From: WHSP01 sp040905505
GTDB lineage: Bacteria; Gemmatimonadota; Gemmatimonadetes; Longimicrobiales; Longimicrobiaceae
Length of the DNA stretch: 63,737 nucleotides
NCBI GenBank assembly: GCA_040905505.1
Contig: JBBDRL010000008.1
Location: 1-63,737 of the forward strand
Direction: 5' to 3'
The position numbers were made by a program, and so were the translations under genes. Of this stretch, positions 7,747 through 16,986 are shown one piece after another; the first letter of the stretch is position 1; the number at the start of each line of letters is the position of its first letter. The notes beneath the pieces are model-generated. The model saw nothing but the letters and a program-made list of their open reading frames with translations, did not search any database and had not been told where the DNA came from.

Positions 7747-8157
7747 ATGCGGATGCTCTTCATGGCCCATTCAGGGCTGCGGTACCTGGTTCTGCTGGTC
7801 GGGCTCGTGGCGCTCGCCTACTTCGTGTATGCGGCCGTGACGAAGAAGGATGATCCGCGAACCGGACGCATCATGAGCTCGGCGTTCGCTGGCGTCGTCG
7901 ACCTCCAGATCCTGCTCGGGATCCTGATGATCGTCTTCGGAATCTTCTACTCGGCGCTCATCGGGCACGTCTTCATGATGATCGCCGCCGCGGCGGTCGC
8001 GCACGGCGCCGCCGTGATGGGACGCAGCACGCCGAACCCCGCGCGCGCCAATGCGATCCGCCTGATGGGCGTCGCTGTTTCGATGATCCTGATCGTAGGG
8101 GGGATCATGGCGATCGGTCGCTCGGTCTTCGGGACCGGCGCGCCGACGCTGATGTAG
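7747..8157 (+). CDS. four-helix membrane protein, 'cytochrome B'-like HSGLR family
   Basis: A 136-residue protein with four hydrophobic helices (about 12-32, 46-66, 70-90, 105-125). The opening MAHSGLRYLVLL, the mid-protein DLQILLGILM and GHVFMMIAA resemble small membrane proteins of Bacteroidota commonly labelled 'cytochrome B'. Their conserved histidines are candidates for heme ligands (here H8, H74, H85), but heme binding is not proven for the family. It is convergent with the next gene, whose stop codon is directly adjacent. Function unknown. Confidence 0.7.
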   Translation: MRMLFMAHSGLRYLVLLVGLVALAYFVYAAVTKKDDPRTGRIMSSAFAGVVDLQILLGILMIVFGIFYSALIGHVFMMIAAAAVAHGAAVMGRSTPNPARANAIRLMGVAVSMILIVGGIMAIGRSVFGTGAPTLM

Positions 8158-8577
8158 TCAGGCCGGGGCGCTGCCCCAGCCGAAGGCCCGGCGCAGGTCG
8201 GGGCGCGTGATGTAGACCAGCAGCGCGACCTCGACCGCGAGCTCCGCGATGGCCGCCGCCGGGAATCCACTGGACGCCGCCAGGCGAATGAGGGACGACA
8301 CGAAGAGCAGCCCGACCAGAACCGCGAGCGAGAGCCAGGTCCAGCGGGCGAGCCGCACGAGGCCGTAGGCGAGATAAAGTACCGAGGGACCGATCAGAAG
8401 GCCCACGATGCCCGCCCAGGGGCTCAGCGACCCCACGTCCAGCAGCAGGAACATCCCCACCCCGACGGACGCCACGCCCACCAGCCCGAATAGCGCCGCG
8501 AGCACGAGAACGCCCATCGGGATCGTTCGGAGCCGGACGGACAATCCCCCCGCCCACTCGCGGCCGGGTACCGTCAT
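8158..8577 (-). CDS. hypothetical four-TM membrane protein
   Basis: The open frame reaches back to 8694, but the first 39 codons are polar, Arg-rich and unlike a membrane protein N-terminus. ATG 8577 (or M at 8517, just before the first helix MGVLVLAALFGLVG) is a better start. About four hydrophobic helices follow, and the protein ends YITRPDLRRAFG, a tail seen in many uncharacterised integral membrane proteins. I do not recognise a functional family. Its stop abuts that of the convergent upstream gene with no room for a terminator. Confidence 0.55.
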   Translation of the reverse strand: MTVPGREWAGGLSVRLRTIPMGVLVLAALFGLVGVASVGVGMFLLLDVGSLSPWAGIVGLLIGPSVLYLAYGLVRLARWTWLSLAVLVGLLFVSSLIRLAASSGFPAAAIAELAVEVALLVYITRPDLRRAFGWGSAPA

Positions 8578-8811
8578 CGCACCGGGATGGGCCGGCAGGG
8601 AGCCGTTGGCGGGTTCCAGTGTGTGGTCGGGTCGGGACACGGTGCTGCGACTTCGCTGGTGCTCTGACGGGTATCCGCTACGTCGTAACGGCATACACTG
8701 CTGAACGTTCGAGCGCGCCCGGCGGGACTCTCCACCCGCCTCGCGCGCCCTCCCGTCAGAGCATGGAGAGTGCCGCTGGGTCCGCCTCAGCCGTCCACCG
8801 CACCACCCGAG

Positions 8812-8839
8812 CTGTAGACTCTCGACCGTAGACTGTAGA
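8812..8839. repeat. heptamer array, single arm (word CTGTAGA)
   Basis: Four in-phase 7-mers (CTGTAGA, CTCTCGA, CCGTAGA, CTGTAGA) end 9 bp beyond the stop codon of the DUF445 gene. I see no inverted partner between here and 8700. Confidence 0.7.
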
Positions 8840-8848
8840 CTCCCTCCA

Positions 8849-10504
8849 CTACCCCTTCACATTGATGAACACGAACGATAGCAGAATGAAGAACGACGAC
8901 GCCACCAGCCCCGCGGGAACGCTCTGCAGGAGCAGCATGACGCTGCCGATGAGCGCGCCGAGGAATCCCCCTAGGTAGATGATCAGCACCAGCTCGCGCC
9001 GGCTCACCCGCCAGATCAGCTCCTCGACCTTCGAGATCGGGTAGGATTTCAGCTTGTTCTCGACCATCTGCGCAATCGGGAGACCCGCCACAGCGGTGGG
9101 AACGCGCTTCTGCAGGAAGCTCCACAGCGGGTCGAACATCAGGTTCTCGGCGCGACGGACCGCGTTTGGCGGCAGATAGTCCCCGATGCGGCCGACGGGC
9201 ACCGAGAGCATCCACGCGGTGCGGTGTTCGAGCGAGCCACGCATCACGGCCATGGCTCGCGGCCCTCGCAGCGTCTCGACGATCCAGTTCGCCGCGTGAT
9301 CCGTGAGATCCCGGGCCCGGTCCTCGCCCAGCAGATTGAGCAGGTCCCCGACCTTCCGCTCCGCCGCCGCCGCCACGAGTTGATTCAGACGGGTGAGGAC
9401 GACCTCCTCGGTTGTCGGGTGGCGGAAGAGGTAGAGGACTCGCTCGACGAGGGCGTTCCGGAGGCGCTCGGCGCGTTCTGCAGAGACCTCCCCCAGCAGC
9501 TCGCGGACCGGCCGGTCCAGAAGTTCCTCGGCTCCATGGTTCACCGCGTCGGCGATGCGCGCCTGCACCTCTGGCTCCTGGAGCAGCGCCGCGATCTCGT
9601 CCACCCCGCCCTGCTCGATCGCCTGGACCGTCTGCTCGAGCGTCCGCTCGGTGATCATGAGCCGCCCGACGAGCCGCTTCCACGTCTTCTGCTCGTCGAG
9701 GAAGCGGTCGGTGAAGCGTCGCAGGGTCTGCTGGAGCTTCTGCCGGGTCGTCTCGTCGTCGAGCACGCCGCCCAGCCGATCGAGGAGGATCGGCAGGTAG
9801 TTGGCGACGACGGACTCGCCCAGGTTGACCGCCCCGGCCGGCAGATAGTGGCGGAGCGGCTTCTCCGAGACGAGGAGCCGGTCGATGGCGCGGTCGAGCG
9901 CCTCGGAGATGACGCGCGCGAACTCCGGGCTCTCCCGGACGCCGGCCCAGAGCTCCTGAAGCCCGCGGTTGAGGTCCTGCTGGAGCTCCGGCGTCAGCAC
10001 GACGGAGAACGGCCGCTCGCGAAACTCCCCGCTGAGCCCGCGGGCGAACCCGCGGACCCGCTCCTCCCAGTCCGGTGAGTTGAGATAGACCTCGAGCCCC
10101 TCGAATACCTTCTCGAGCAGCCGCTCCATCACCCGCTCCAGGCCGACGGCCTGCTCCGGCGTGACGAGCTCCCGGAGCGCCCCGATCTCCCGCTCGGCGA
10201 GCGATTCCAACGCGCCCCGGAGCGCCTCGTCGAACCGGCCACGGAACGATTCGGACGACAGCGTCCGCCCGATGTCCTCGGGGGTCAGCAGCTCCCGCCC
10301 GACCGTCTCGCCGATACGGCGGGCGATGCGGTCGATCTCCTTCGGAATGGCCCCCATCGGCAGGATCTGAACGCGACCGAGCCGGATCGGATCGTAGGGG
10401 TGGAAGAGCATCCAGATCGCGATCGCATTGGTGCAGAACCCGGCCGTCACACCGATGAGGATCGGCAGAATCCACTCCCATATGGTGAGCCCGAGGAATT
10501 CCAT
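8849..10504 (-). CDS. DUF445 family membrane protein
   Basis: ATG 10504 gives 551 residues starting MEFLGLTIWEWILPIL; an in-frame extension to 10750 is Arg/Gly-rich junk overlapping the divergent gene. The N-terminal helix followed by CTNAIAIWMLFHPYDPIR matches the DUF445 signature (normally G-Y-x-T-N-x-x-A-I-x-M-L-F-x-P). The long central part is rich in alternating acidic, basic and leucine residues and is probably helical or coiled coil. One or two hydrophobic helices close the C-terminus (about 515-551). DUF445 proteins (YjiN/YheB types) have no assigned biochemical role. It is divergent from the M20 peptidase at 10636. Confidence 0.85.
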   Translation of the reverse strand: MEFLGLTIWEWILPILIGVTAGFCTNAIAIWMLFHPYDPIRLGRVQILPMGAIPKEIDRIARRIGETVGRELLTPEDIGRTLSSESFRGRFDEALRGALESLAEREIGALRELVTPEQAVGLERVMERLLEKVFEGLEVYLNSPDWEERVRGFARGLSGEFRERPFSVVLTPELQQDLNRGLQELWAGVRESPEFARVISEALDRAIDRLLVSEKPLRHYLPAGAVNLGESVVANYLPILLDRLGGVLDDETTRQKLQQTLRRFTDRFLDEQKTWKRLVGRLMITERTLEQTVQAIEQGGVDEIAALLQEPEVQARIADAVNHGAEELLDRPVRELLGEVSAERAERLRNALVERVLYLFRHPTTEEVVLTRLNQLVAAAAERKVGDLLNLLGEDRARDLTDHAANWIVETLRGPRAMAVMRGSLEHRTAWMLSVPVGRIGDYLPPNAVRRAENLMFDPLWSFLQKRVPTAVAGLPIAQMVENKLKSYPISKVEELIWRVSRRELVLIIYLGGFLGALIGSVMLLLQSVPAGLVASSFFILLSFVFINVKG

Positions 10505-10576
10505 CAGGCACCATCCTCGCGACGATCGGCCGAGGCCGGACCGGCCGCCGCCCCGGGGGCATTCGCACGATCCGCG

Positions 10577-10605
10577 TTGACACACTTCATCCGCACCGTC
10601 ATGAT
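10577..10605 (+). promoter_or_regulatory. candidate promoter for the M20 peptidase
   Basis: A perfect -35 TTGACA (10577-10582), 17-bp spacer and -10 CATGAT (10600-10605). It is followed by CAGGAG seven bases before the ATG at 10636. Confidence 0.5.
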
Positions 10606-10635
10606 AGCCGCCGTCCCCATCGTCCTCAGGAGTGA

Positions 10636-11874
10636 ATGAACCTCGAGCCGCTCGCCGCGCACCCGGCCGTCCGCGCCGCCCGCACCGTTCTCCGTGACCG
10701 CGACCGCGCGACCGTCGAGGAGCAGGTCCAGCTCGCGTCGATCCCGGCACCCAGCGGGATGGAGGGCGAACGCGGTGCGTACGTCGCCGAGCGCTTCCGC
10801 GAGCTCGATCTCGCCGGCGTGGCGGTCGACGAGGTGGGCAACGTGCACGGGGCGCTGACGGCGAGCACCAGCCCTGGCGGCCAGGCGAAAAGTGGTAGCG
10901 GTGGCGAGCCGATTCTCGTCACCGCCCATCTCGATACGATCTTCCCCGACGGCACCCCGATCACGCCGCGGACGAAGGGCGATCGGATCTTCGCGCCGGG
11001 TATCACCGACAACTGCCGCGGGCTGGCCGCGATCCTCGCGATCGGCACGGCCATTCGCGAGGCGGGGGTCTCCACACGGCGCCCGCTCGTGTTCATCGCG
11101 ACCGTCGGCGAGGAGGGGGTCGGTGACCTGTGCGGCGTGAAGCACCTCTTCCGCGACGAATCCCCGTTTCGGGAGGCCAGCGCCTTCATCTCGATCGATG
11201 GCGCCGGGCTGACGAGGATCGTGCACCGGGCGATCGGCTCCTGCCGCTTGCGCGTCAGCGTCAAGGGGCTGGGCGGACACTCGTGGGGCGACCGCGGCCT
11301 CGCCAACCCCATCCACGCGCTCGGGCTCGCCATCGGGCGTCTGCGCGAGCTGCGGCCCGATGACGGCGAAGCGTTTGCCGTGAACGTGGGACGGATCGGG
11401 GGTGGGACGAGTGTGAACGCGATCTCCGGCGAAGCCTGGCTCGAGCTGGATCTGCGCAGTGAAGACGGCCCCACGCTCGAGGGACTCCAGAAGCGAGCGC
11501 GCGAGATCCTCGAGGCGGCCGTGAGGGAGGAGATCGACGGCAGTACACGCGGCGCGCCCCTCGTCATGGACATCGAGAAGATTGGCGACAGGCCGTGTGG
11601 ACAGACCCCACCCGACGACCCGCTCGTCGAGGCGGCCGTGGCCGCGACGCGCCTGATCGGTGGCTCTCCCAAGCTCACTGCGTCGTCCACCGACGCGAAC
11701 GTACCCATCTCTCTCGGCGTGCCCGCCCTCGCCATGGGCGCGGGTGGACGAGCGGGCGGGATTCACACCACCGACGAGTGGTATGAGAACGAGGGCGGGA
11801 TCGAGGGCCTCGAGCGCGGGCTCCTTACGGTCCTCGCCGTGGCGGGAATCGCCGGGCTCGATCAGGAGGCCTGA
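10636..11874 (+). CDS. M20 family metallopeptidase (PepT-like)
   Basis: A 412-residue di-zinc exopeptidase. The expected ligands are visible: H and D in VTAHLDTIFPDG, D in PGITDNCRG, the catalytic Glu pair in ATVGEEGVGDL, D in SIDGAG, and the distal His in GGIHTTDEWYENEGG. The lid-domain dimerisation segment GLGGHSWGDRGLANPIHAL is intact. The order resembles peptidase T/M20-M25 proteins acting on short peptides; the substrate is uncertain. SD CAGGAG supports the start. Its 3' end overlaps the convergent nucleotidyltransferase gene by 13 bp. Confidence 0.88.
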   Translation: MNLEPLAAHPAVRAARTVLRDRDRATVEEQVQLASIPAPSGMEGERGAYVAERFRELDLAGVAVDEVGNVHGALTASTSPGGQAKSGSGGEPILVTAHLDTIFPDGTPITPRTKGDRIFAPGITDNCRGLAAILAIGTAIREAGVSTRRPLVFIATVGEEGVGDLCGVKHLFRDESPFREASAFISIDGAGLTRIVHRAIGSCRLRVSVKGLGGHSWGDRGLANPIHALGLAIGRLRELRPDDGEAFAVNVGRIGGGTSVNAISGEAWLELDLRSEDGPTLEGLQKRAREILEAAVREEIDGSTRGAPLVMDIEKIGDRPCGQTPPDDPLVEAAVAATRLIGGSPKLTASSTDANVPISLGVPALAMGAGGRAGGIHTTDEWYENEGGIEGLERGLLTVLAVAGIAGLDQEA

Positions 11875-12863
11875 CCTTCCCCGCGCACCACCGAGTCGTC
11901 CCCCACATCCACCTGGCCCCGAACCCCCACCAGCGTCGCCGCGCCGCCGACGAGTGAGTCGTGGAGCTCGCAACCCTCGACGCTCGCACCCTCATTCACG
12001 ATCGTATCCCGCAACTTCGAACGCTTGACCGTCGCGCCGGCCGAGATCGTCACGTTCGGCCCGATCTCACAATCGCTCAGCGTCACCCCGTCGGCGATGT
12101 GGACGGGGTCGTGGATCGTGACACCGTCCTGCGGCGGCGGCCGCTTCCCGCGGGTGGTGCTCAGCACGTGGGCGTTCGTGGTCAGCAGCGTATCCGGCTT
12201 ACCGGCGTCGTACCATCCCTCCACGCTCGCAGTCTTGATCCGCGCGCCATGGTCGATCATGTACTGAAAGGCGTCCGTCAGGAAGTACTCGCCGCCCTTG
12301 CCCGGTGGCGCTTTCAGCGTGTGGTCGATCCCCTCGAACAGAAGCTTCCAGTCCCGGATGTAGTAGAGCCCGATGTTGGCGAGCTTGGATACGGGCTCCT
12401 GCGGCTTCTCGACGATCCGCTCCATGTAGCCGTCCTCGTCGGTGACGATGACGCCGAAGCGCTGATAGTCCTCCACCTCCTTGGCCCAGATCACTCCCGC
12501 TACGTCCTTCATTCGCTTCACCATGGAGAGGTCGGCGTCGAAGAGCGTGTCTACGAAGATGATCAGGAGGTCCTCGTCGATGAACGGCCGTGCCAGCTCG
12601 ATCGCGCCCGCCGTGCCGTTCTGGACCGGCTGCTCGACGTAGTGCGCCTCGAACTCCGGGTACTCCTCGTTCACGAAGGCCTCGACCTTCTCCTTCAGGT
12701 GCCCCGTGATGAAGACGGCCTCGTGTACCCCCAGTTCCCGCAGGTCGTCCATGATGTAGGCCATCACGGGCTTGTCACCCACCTTCAACAGCGGCTTGGG
12801 CGTGACATGGGTGTGCGGACGAAGACGGGTTCCCTTACCGGCAAGCGGAATAACGACTTTCAA
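11862..12863 (-). CDS. sugar-phosphate nucleotidyltransferase with left-handed beta-helix tail
   Basis: A 333-residue protein. The N-terminal nucleotidyltransferase signature GKGTRLRPHTHVTPKPLLKV and the later WYDAGKPDTLL are those of RmlA/GlmU-like enzymes that make NDP-sugars. The last 90 residues (IHDPVHIADGVTLSDCEIGPN onwards) are hexapeptide repeats, as in GlmU or mannose-1-P guanylyltransferases. The precise sugar and base are not decidable by eye. The start is TTG 12863: an ATG is lacking, the family begins at MKVVIPLAGKG, and GGAG lies seven bases upstream. Confidence 0.88.
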   Translation of the reverse strand: MKVVIPLAGKGTRLRPHTHVTPKPLLKVGDKPVMAYIMDDLRELGVHEAVFITGHLKEKVEAFVNEEYPEFEAHYVEQPVQNGTAGAIELARPFIDEDLLIIFVDTLFDADLSMVKRMKDVAGVIWAKEVEDYQRFGVIVTDEDGYMERIVEKPQEPVSKLANIGLYYIRDWKLLFEGIDHTLKAPPGKGGEYFLTDAFQYMIDHGARIKTASVEGWYDAGKPDTLLTTNAHVLSTTRGKRPPPQDGVTIHDPVHIADGVTLSDCEIGPNVTISAGATVKRSKLRDTIVNEGASVEGCELHDSLVGGAATLVGVRGQVDVGDDSVVRGEGQAS

Positions 12864-12908
12864 CGCGGACTCCTTCGGTGTGTTAGCGGATCGACGGACG
12901 AAACGACA

Positions 12909-13054
12909 GGTTACCAGTTACCAGCTACCGGTTCGGTCCCGGGAAGGGCCAGCCGCCGGGCGTCTCGTGGGTGCTTTGAATGCCCGGGAAGCACCAGGTG
13001 CAGCCCCGGCGACTCGTACTCGAGAAAACTGGCGACTGGTAACTGGCAACTGGC
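12909..13054. repeat. heptamer inverted element (word AGTTACC / ACTGGTA)
   Basis: The left arm 12909-12929 holds GGTTACC, AGTTACC, AGCTACC. The right arm 13027-13054 holds ACTGGCG, ACTGGTA, ACTGGCA twice, which is the same word inverted. The core is about 97 bp. The right arm lies about 27 bp beyond the DUF296 stop codon. Confidence 0.85.
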
Positions 13055-13081
13055 AACCGCTGTTGGCACATTCCATTCCCC

Positions 13082-13501
13082 CTAGAGATCCATCAACTTG
13101 AGATTGCAGAAGTCCACCGGCTGTCGGCGAATCAGCTCGGGGGCGGTCAGGACGCCCAACTCGAGGGTGATCGAGACCGTGGCCTCGAAAACGTGCCCAC
13201 CGATGGCGGTGAAGTCACGCCGCGTGAACATCCCGTGGACATGCGGGAAGGGGCCGCCATCCACCTCGGCGAGGTTGCCGATGAGGGAGGCCACCTCTAG
13301 CTCTTCATCGAAGTTCTTCCGCAGGTAACTCACCGTAGCCAGTTCGTAGAAACCCAGCGTAAGGTTCTCGATTGCGCCGATCCCGGTGAAGCTCGCCGCA
13401 CGCACTCCCGTGTCCGTCGCGAAGCGGGTGAGGCCCTCCAGAACCTCGTCGCCACGGTCCAGCACGAGAAAGTATCCGAACGGCGCTTCACGGTATTGCA
13501 T
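13082..13501 (-). CDS. PPC/DUF296 domain protein
   Basis: A 139-residue single-domain protein from ATG 13501; the frame runs back to 13591 but an SD (GGGGAG) six bases ahead decides the start. The PPC/DUF296 fold is recognised by RGDEVLEGLTRFA, AASFTGIGAIENLTLGFYE and GGPFPHVHGMF, whose histidines bind metal in solved relatives. In plants the domain accompanies AT-hooks; stand-alone bacterial versions are trimeric and have no settled function. A promoter candidate is at 13536-13565. Confidence 0.85.
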   Translation of the reverse strand: MQYREAPFGYFLVLDRGDEVLEGLTRFATDTGVRAASFTGIGAIENLTLGFYELATVSYLRKNFDEELEVASLIGNLAEVDGGPFPHVHGMFTRRDFTAIGGHVFEATVSITLELGVLTAPELIRRQPVDFCNLKLMDL

Positions 13502-13535
13502 AGCTGCTCCCCTGTTCCTGGTCAGAGTGGAGGGG

Positions 13536-13565
13536 ATAATATCGTAGCCCGAAGTTGCCGAGCAA
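13536..13565 (-). promoter_or_regulatory. candidate promoter for the DUF296 gene
   Basis: On the minus strand TTGCTC (13560-13565), 18-bp spacer and TATTAT (13536-13541), about 35 bp before the ATG. Confidence 0.45.
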
Positions 13566-13591
13566 ATGATAGCGGGAGGGACGTCGTCCAT

Positions 13592-13756
13592 TATCCGTCA
13601 TCCGCTATCCGTTGCCCGGTCACCGCCAGCGATCGGACGTCCCCACGAGAATTGCAGATGTCGACGACTGGCAAGATGAGAACCACCCGCCGCGGCCCGA
13701 CCCGGCGTCACGGCCCGCCCGTAGCCGATAGCTGGATAGCCAATGACCGATAGCTC
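13592..13756. repeat. heptamer inverted element (word TATCCGT / TAGCCGA)
   Basis: The left arm 13592-13619 holds TATCCGT, CATCCGC, TATCCGT, TGCCCGG. The right arm about 13722-13756 holds TAGCCGA, TAGCTGG, ATAGCCA, ATGACCG, ATAGCTC and ends 4 bp from the antiporter start codon. It fills the divergent gap, and no SD is left for the downstream gene. Confidence 0.7.
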
Positions 13757-13759
13757 GTA

Positions 13760-15394
13760 ATGACCGACATCTTCTTCCTCCAGAGTCTCGGGCTGATGGT
13801 CGTCGCCGCGGCGTCGCTGCTCCTGCTGTCGCGCCCCGCCCGCGTTCCCTCGATCGTCGTCTTCATCGTCGCGGGGCTGCTTCTGGGACCGGCGACGGGC
13901 CTGCTGACGGTCACGGAGGCGATCGATACGATCTCCGAGGTGGGCATCGTCCTCCTCCTGTTCCTGGTGGGGCTCGAGCTGAGTCTGGACAAGATCCGCG
14001 ATGTCGGCAGGGTCGCGGTAATCGCCGGGTTGGGCCAGGTGGCCTTTACTGCGCTGGGCGGGTTCGGGCTCTCGTATCTCCTGGGCTTTCCCGTCATCGA
14101 ATCCATCTTCCTCGCCACTGCGCTGACCTTCAGTAGCACGGTCGTCGTGGTCAAACTGCTGACTCAGAAGGAAGAACTGGACTCCCTCTATGGCCGCATT
14201 GCCGTGGGGATCTTCCTGGTCCAGGACCTCGTGGTCATCGTCATCCTGACGTTCCTGGCGGGGCTCGGGGGCACCGGAACGGTCGACATCGGCTCCGTCG
14301 GCATGGGAGTGCTTTCGGCATTTGGCGGAATGGGCCTGCTGCTCCTGATCGCTCTCCTGGCCGCGCGGTACGTGCTACCGTCGATTTTCGCGTGGATCGC
14401 CGCTTCTCTCGAAGGGCTGTTCATCTGGAGCCTCTGCTGGTGCTTTCTGCTGGTCGTCGGCGCGGAAATGCTTCACTTGTCGGTGGAGATCGGCGCGTTC
14501 GTCGCCGGTGTCAGCCTTGCCCAGCTACCCTACAGCACGGAGCTGCGCCGGCGCGTCAATCCGCTGATGAACTTCTTCATCGCCATCTTCTTTACCGGGC
14601 TCGGCATACAGATGGAGCTGGGCGCGGCGCTCGATGCCTGGATGCCTGCCATCGTGCTGTCGCTGTTCGTGCTGATCGGCAATCCGCTCATTTTCATGTG
14701 GATCATCGCCCGCTTGGGATACGGGGAGCGTACGTCGTTCCTGGCCAGCGTCAGCGTCGCTCAGATCAGCGAATTCTCCTTCATCTTTGCCGCGATGGGG
14801 ATGAGCGCGGGGCTGATCGACGAAGGAATCCTCTCGATCATCGCCCTCGTCGGGCTGGTAACGATCGGAGTCTCCGCATACATGATCCTCTACAATGGCC
14901 CGCTGTACGAGATCGTCGCACGCACGGGCCTCCTGAAGGTGTTCGGTGCGCGGCCGGAGGGGCACGATGACCAGGTGGCCGAGCCAATCAGTGGCCATGT
15001 GATCGTGGTAGGAATGAATTCGCTCGGGCTGCGCCTCGTCCGCGAGCTGGCGGCCCGGGGGGAGACCGTACTCGCAGTCGACACCGATCCGTCGAAGCTA
15101 CACAGGCTCGATGTCCCGACTCTACTTGGCAGCATCGACAACCCCGGAGTACTGGAAGAGAGTAACCTGGACGAAGCCAAGCTGGTCATCTCGGCCCTCC
15201 AGATCGAGGACGTGAACAACCTTCTGGCCTACCGCTGTCGGGAGCTCGGGGTGCCGTGCAGCATCCATGCGTTCGACCGGTCGGTCGTACGGGATCTGAG
15301 ACAGATTGGTGCGACCCATCTGATGATCCCGAACAACATCGGCATCAAGCGGATCATGTGGGAGCTGCGCGAGCGTGGGGTGATCGAACCATGA
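13760..15394 (+). CDS. CPA2 cation:proton antiporter with TrkA-N domain (KefB/C-like), first copy
   Basis: A 544-residue protein. About twelve membrane helices (1-395) show CPA2 features: LLLFLVGLELSLDKI, FSSTVVVVKLL and the paired-helix segment GIFLVQDLVVIVIL. A soluble Rossmann TrkA-N (KTN) domain follows (about 415-530: HVIVVGMNSLGLRLVREL, then AVDTDP). It exchanges monovalent cations, probably K+ or Na+, for protons, gated by a nucleotide on the KTN domain. The next gene is a paralogue overlapping by ATGA, so the two are made together and may form mixed complexes. Upstream is a repeat element in place of an SD. Confidence 0.88.
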   Translation: MTDIFFLQSLGLMVVAAASLLLLSRPARVPSIVVFIVAGLLLGPATGLLTVTEAIDTISEVGIVLLLFLVGLELSLDKIRDVGRVAVIAGLGQVAFTALGGFGLSYLLGFPVIESIFLATALTFSSTVVVVKLLTQKEELDSLYGRIAVGIFLVQDLVVIVILTFLAGLGGTGTVDIGSVGMGVLSAFGGMGLLLLIALLAARYVLPSIFAWIAASLEGLFIWSLCWCFLLVVGAEMLHLSVEIGAFVAGVSLAQLPYSTELRRRVNPLMNFFIAIFFTGLGIQMELGAALDAWMPAIVLSLFVLIGNPLIFMWIIARLGYGERTSFLASVSVAQISEFSFIFAAMGMSAGLIDEGILSIIALVGLVTIGVSAYMILYNGPLYEIVARTGLLKVFGARPEGHDDQVAEPISGHVIVVGMNSLGLRLVRELAARGETVLAVDTDPSKLHRLDVPTLLGSIDNPGVLEESNLDEAKLVISALQIEDVNNLLAYRCRELGVPCSIHAFDRSVVRDLRQIGATHLMIPNNIGIKRIMWELRERGVIEP

Positions 15395-16977
15395 CCGGAA
15401 TCGCGCTACTCCTCGCTGGCGCCGCGGTCGCGTTCGGACTGGCGCGCTGGCTGCGCCTGCCGGCGGTTCCCTTCCTTCTGGTCACCGGGCTCGGCCTGAA
15501 CCTCGTCGGCTTGATGCCCGAGCGCGCCCTTCTCGAGGACGCGCTCCAACTCGGCCTGGCCTTTCTGGTCTTCGCGGCTGGAATCGAGCTGAACCCCCAG
15601 CGCGTCGGACCGCAGCGCGGTGCGGCCGTCCGCGTCGGTCTCGCGCAGTTCGTCGTTTTGGGTCTGGTGGGCTTCGGTGCGGTATCCCTGCTCGGCGTTC
15701 CGATCGAGGAGGCGATCTACCTCGCCCTGGCTCTCGCCGCCAGCTCGACGCTCCTCGTCGTCCGCCTGCTGCAGCAGCGCAAGCAGATGTTCGAACCGTT
15801 CGGTCGCTTGGTTCTGGGCGTCCTGCTGATGCAGGACATGCTGGTCATCCTGCTTCTCCCCCTCGTTACGGGACTGCCGGAGGGCTTTGCGGAGATGCTC
15901 CGCGGCGTTGCCGGTTCCGCCGTCCTGGTCCTGTCGGCCGTCGCCTTCATCCGGTGGGGCGCGCCGTTCCTCATCATCAGGATGAACCTGGACGAGGAGG
16001 CCCTGCTGCTCGTCAGCCTGGGGACTCTCTTCCTATTCATCGGAGCCGCGCAATGGCTGGCGCTGCCGATGATCGCGGGCGCGTTCCTAGCCGGGGTCGC
16101 ACTCTCGGGCTTCCCCGTAAACGGCATCGTCCGCGGTCAGCTCGGCTCCCTCTCTGACTTTTTCTTGGCGACCTTCCTGATCGCGCTCGGCGGCCTCGTC
16201 GGGATTCCGGAGCCACGCGACCTGGTGATCGCGCTGGTCCTCATCGCCATCGTCGTCCTGCTCACCCCGCCGTTGGTGACGATGATCGCCGAGACCGCCG
16301 GCCTCTCCGCGCGCGCCGCGATCGAGAGCGGCCTTCTGCTCGCGCAGACCAGCGAGTTCTCACTCGTCGTCGCACTACAGGGTCTGACCGCCGGGCACCT
16401 GCGCGACGAGGTCCTGACCATCGTCCTGATCACCACGATGGTCACCATGTTCCTCACACCCTTCCTCGCGACCAACCGGATGACCTGGCGGCTCATGCGA
16501 TATCATCCGTTACGCCGACGCGAGCCCCTCATCGACCCCCCCGAGGGCCACGTCCTCCTGCTCGGCTGTGGCGACAACGGCCTGCCTCTCCTGGAGACCT
16601 TGATGACTGCCGGGCACGACGTTCTGGTCGTCGACGACGATCCCGCCGTCATCGAGGCGCTCCGCGAGGGCGACGTCCGCTGCATCCGGGGGGACGGCTC
16701 GGACTTCGAGGTCCTGCGCCGTGCCGGGGCGGACCGCGCCCGCGCGATCATCTCGACCATGCGGCGACCACGCGACAGCATGCACCTGCTCGGCCAGGTC
16801 AGCGACGTCCCGGTCTTCGTCCGCGTCTTCGACGACATCGACGCCGAGCGGATCCGCCGTCGCGGCGGAATCCCCATCTCCTACGCGGAAGCCGCCACGG
16901 ACGATTTCCTGTCCTGGCTCGATCAGGCGACGGAGTTCGGGTTGAGCCGGGAGCGGAGGAGGCGGCCGAGGAAGTGA
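15391..16977 (+). CDS. CPA2 cation:proton antiporter with TrkA-N domain, second copy
   Basis: A 528-residue paralogue of the preceding gene, starting at the ATG inside its stop codon (ATGA, 15391-15394); the frame upstream of that is an out-of-frame reading of the first gene. It again has about twelve helices (LVFAAGIELNPQRV, SSTLLVVRLLQQRK, LLMQDMLVILLL) and a C-terminal KTN domain (VLLLGCGDNGLPLLETL, VVDDDPAVIEAL). Divergence between the copies is high, so this is an old pair rather than a recent duplication. Tandem CPA2 genes of this kind are unusual, and joint function is an inference. Confidence 0.85.
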   Translation: MTGIALLLAGAAVAFGLARWLRLPAVPFLLVTGLGLNLVGLMPERALLEDALQLGLAFLVFAAGIELNPQRVGPQRGAAVRVGLAQFVVLGLVGFGAVSLLGVPIEEAIYLALALAASSTLLVVRLLQQRKQMFEPFGRLVLGVLLMQDMLVILLLPLVTGLPEGFAEMLRGVAGSAVLVLSAVAFIRWGAPFLIIRMNLDEEALLLVSLGTLFLFIGAAQWLALPMIAGAFLAGVALSGFPVNGIVRGQLGSLSDFFLATFLIALGGLVGIPEPRDLVIALVLIAIVVLLTPPLVTMIAETAGLSARAAIESGLLLAQTSEFSLVVALQGLTAGHLRDEVLTIVLITTMVTMFLTPFLATNRMTWRLMRYHPLRRREPLIDPPEGHVLLLGCGDNGLPLLETLMTAGHDVLVVDDDPAVIEALREGDVRCIRGDGSDFEVLRRAGADRARAIISTMRRPRDSMHLLGQVSDVPVFVRVFDDIDAERIRRRGGIPISYAEAATDDFLSWLDQATEFGLSRERRRRPRK

Positions 16978-16986
16978 CGCTGGCGC

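Noticed and set aside
8787..10583. Long minus-strand frame of 598 codons
   Set aside because: Out-of-frame shadow of the DUF445 gene, extremely Arg/Gly/Pro-rich, no domain.
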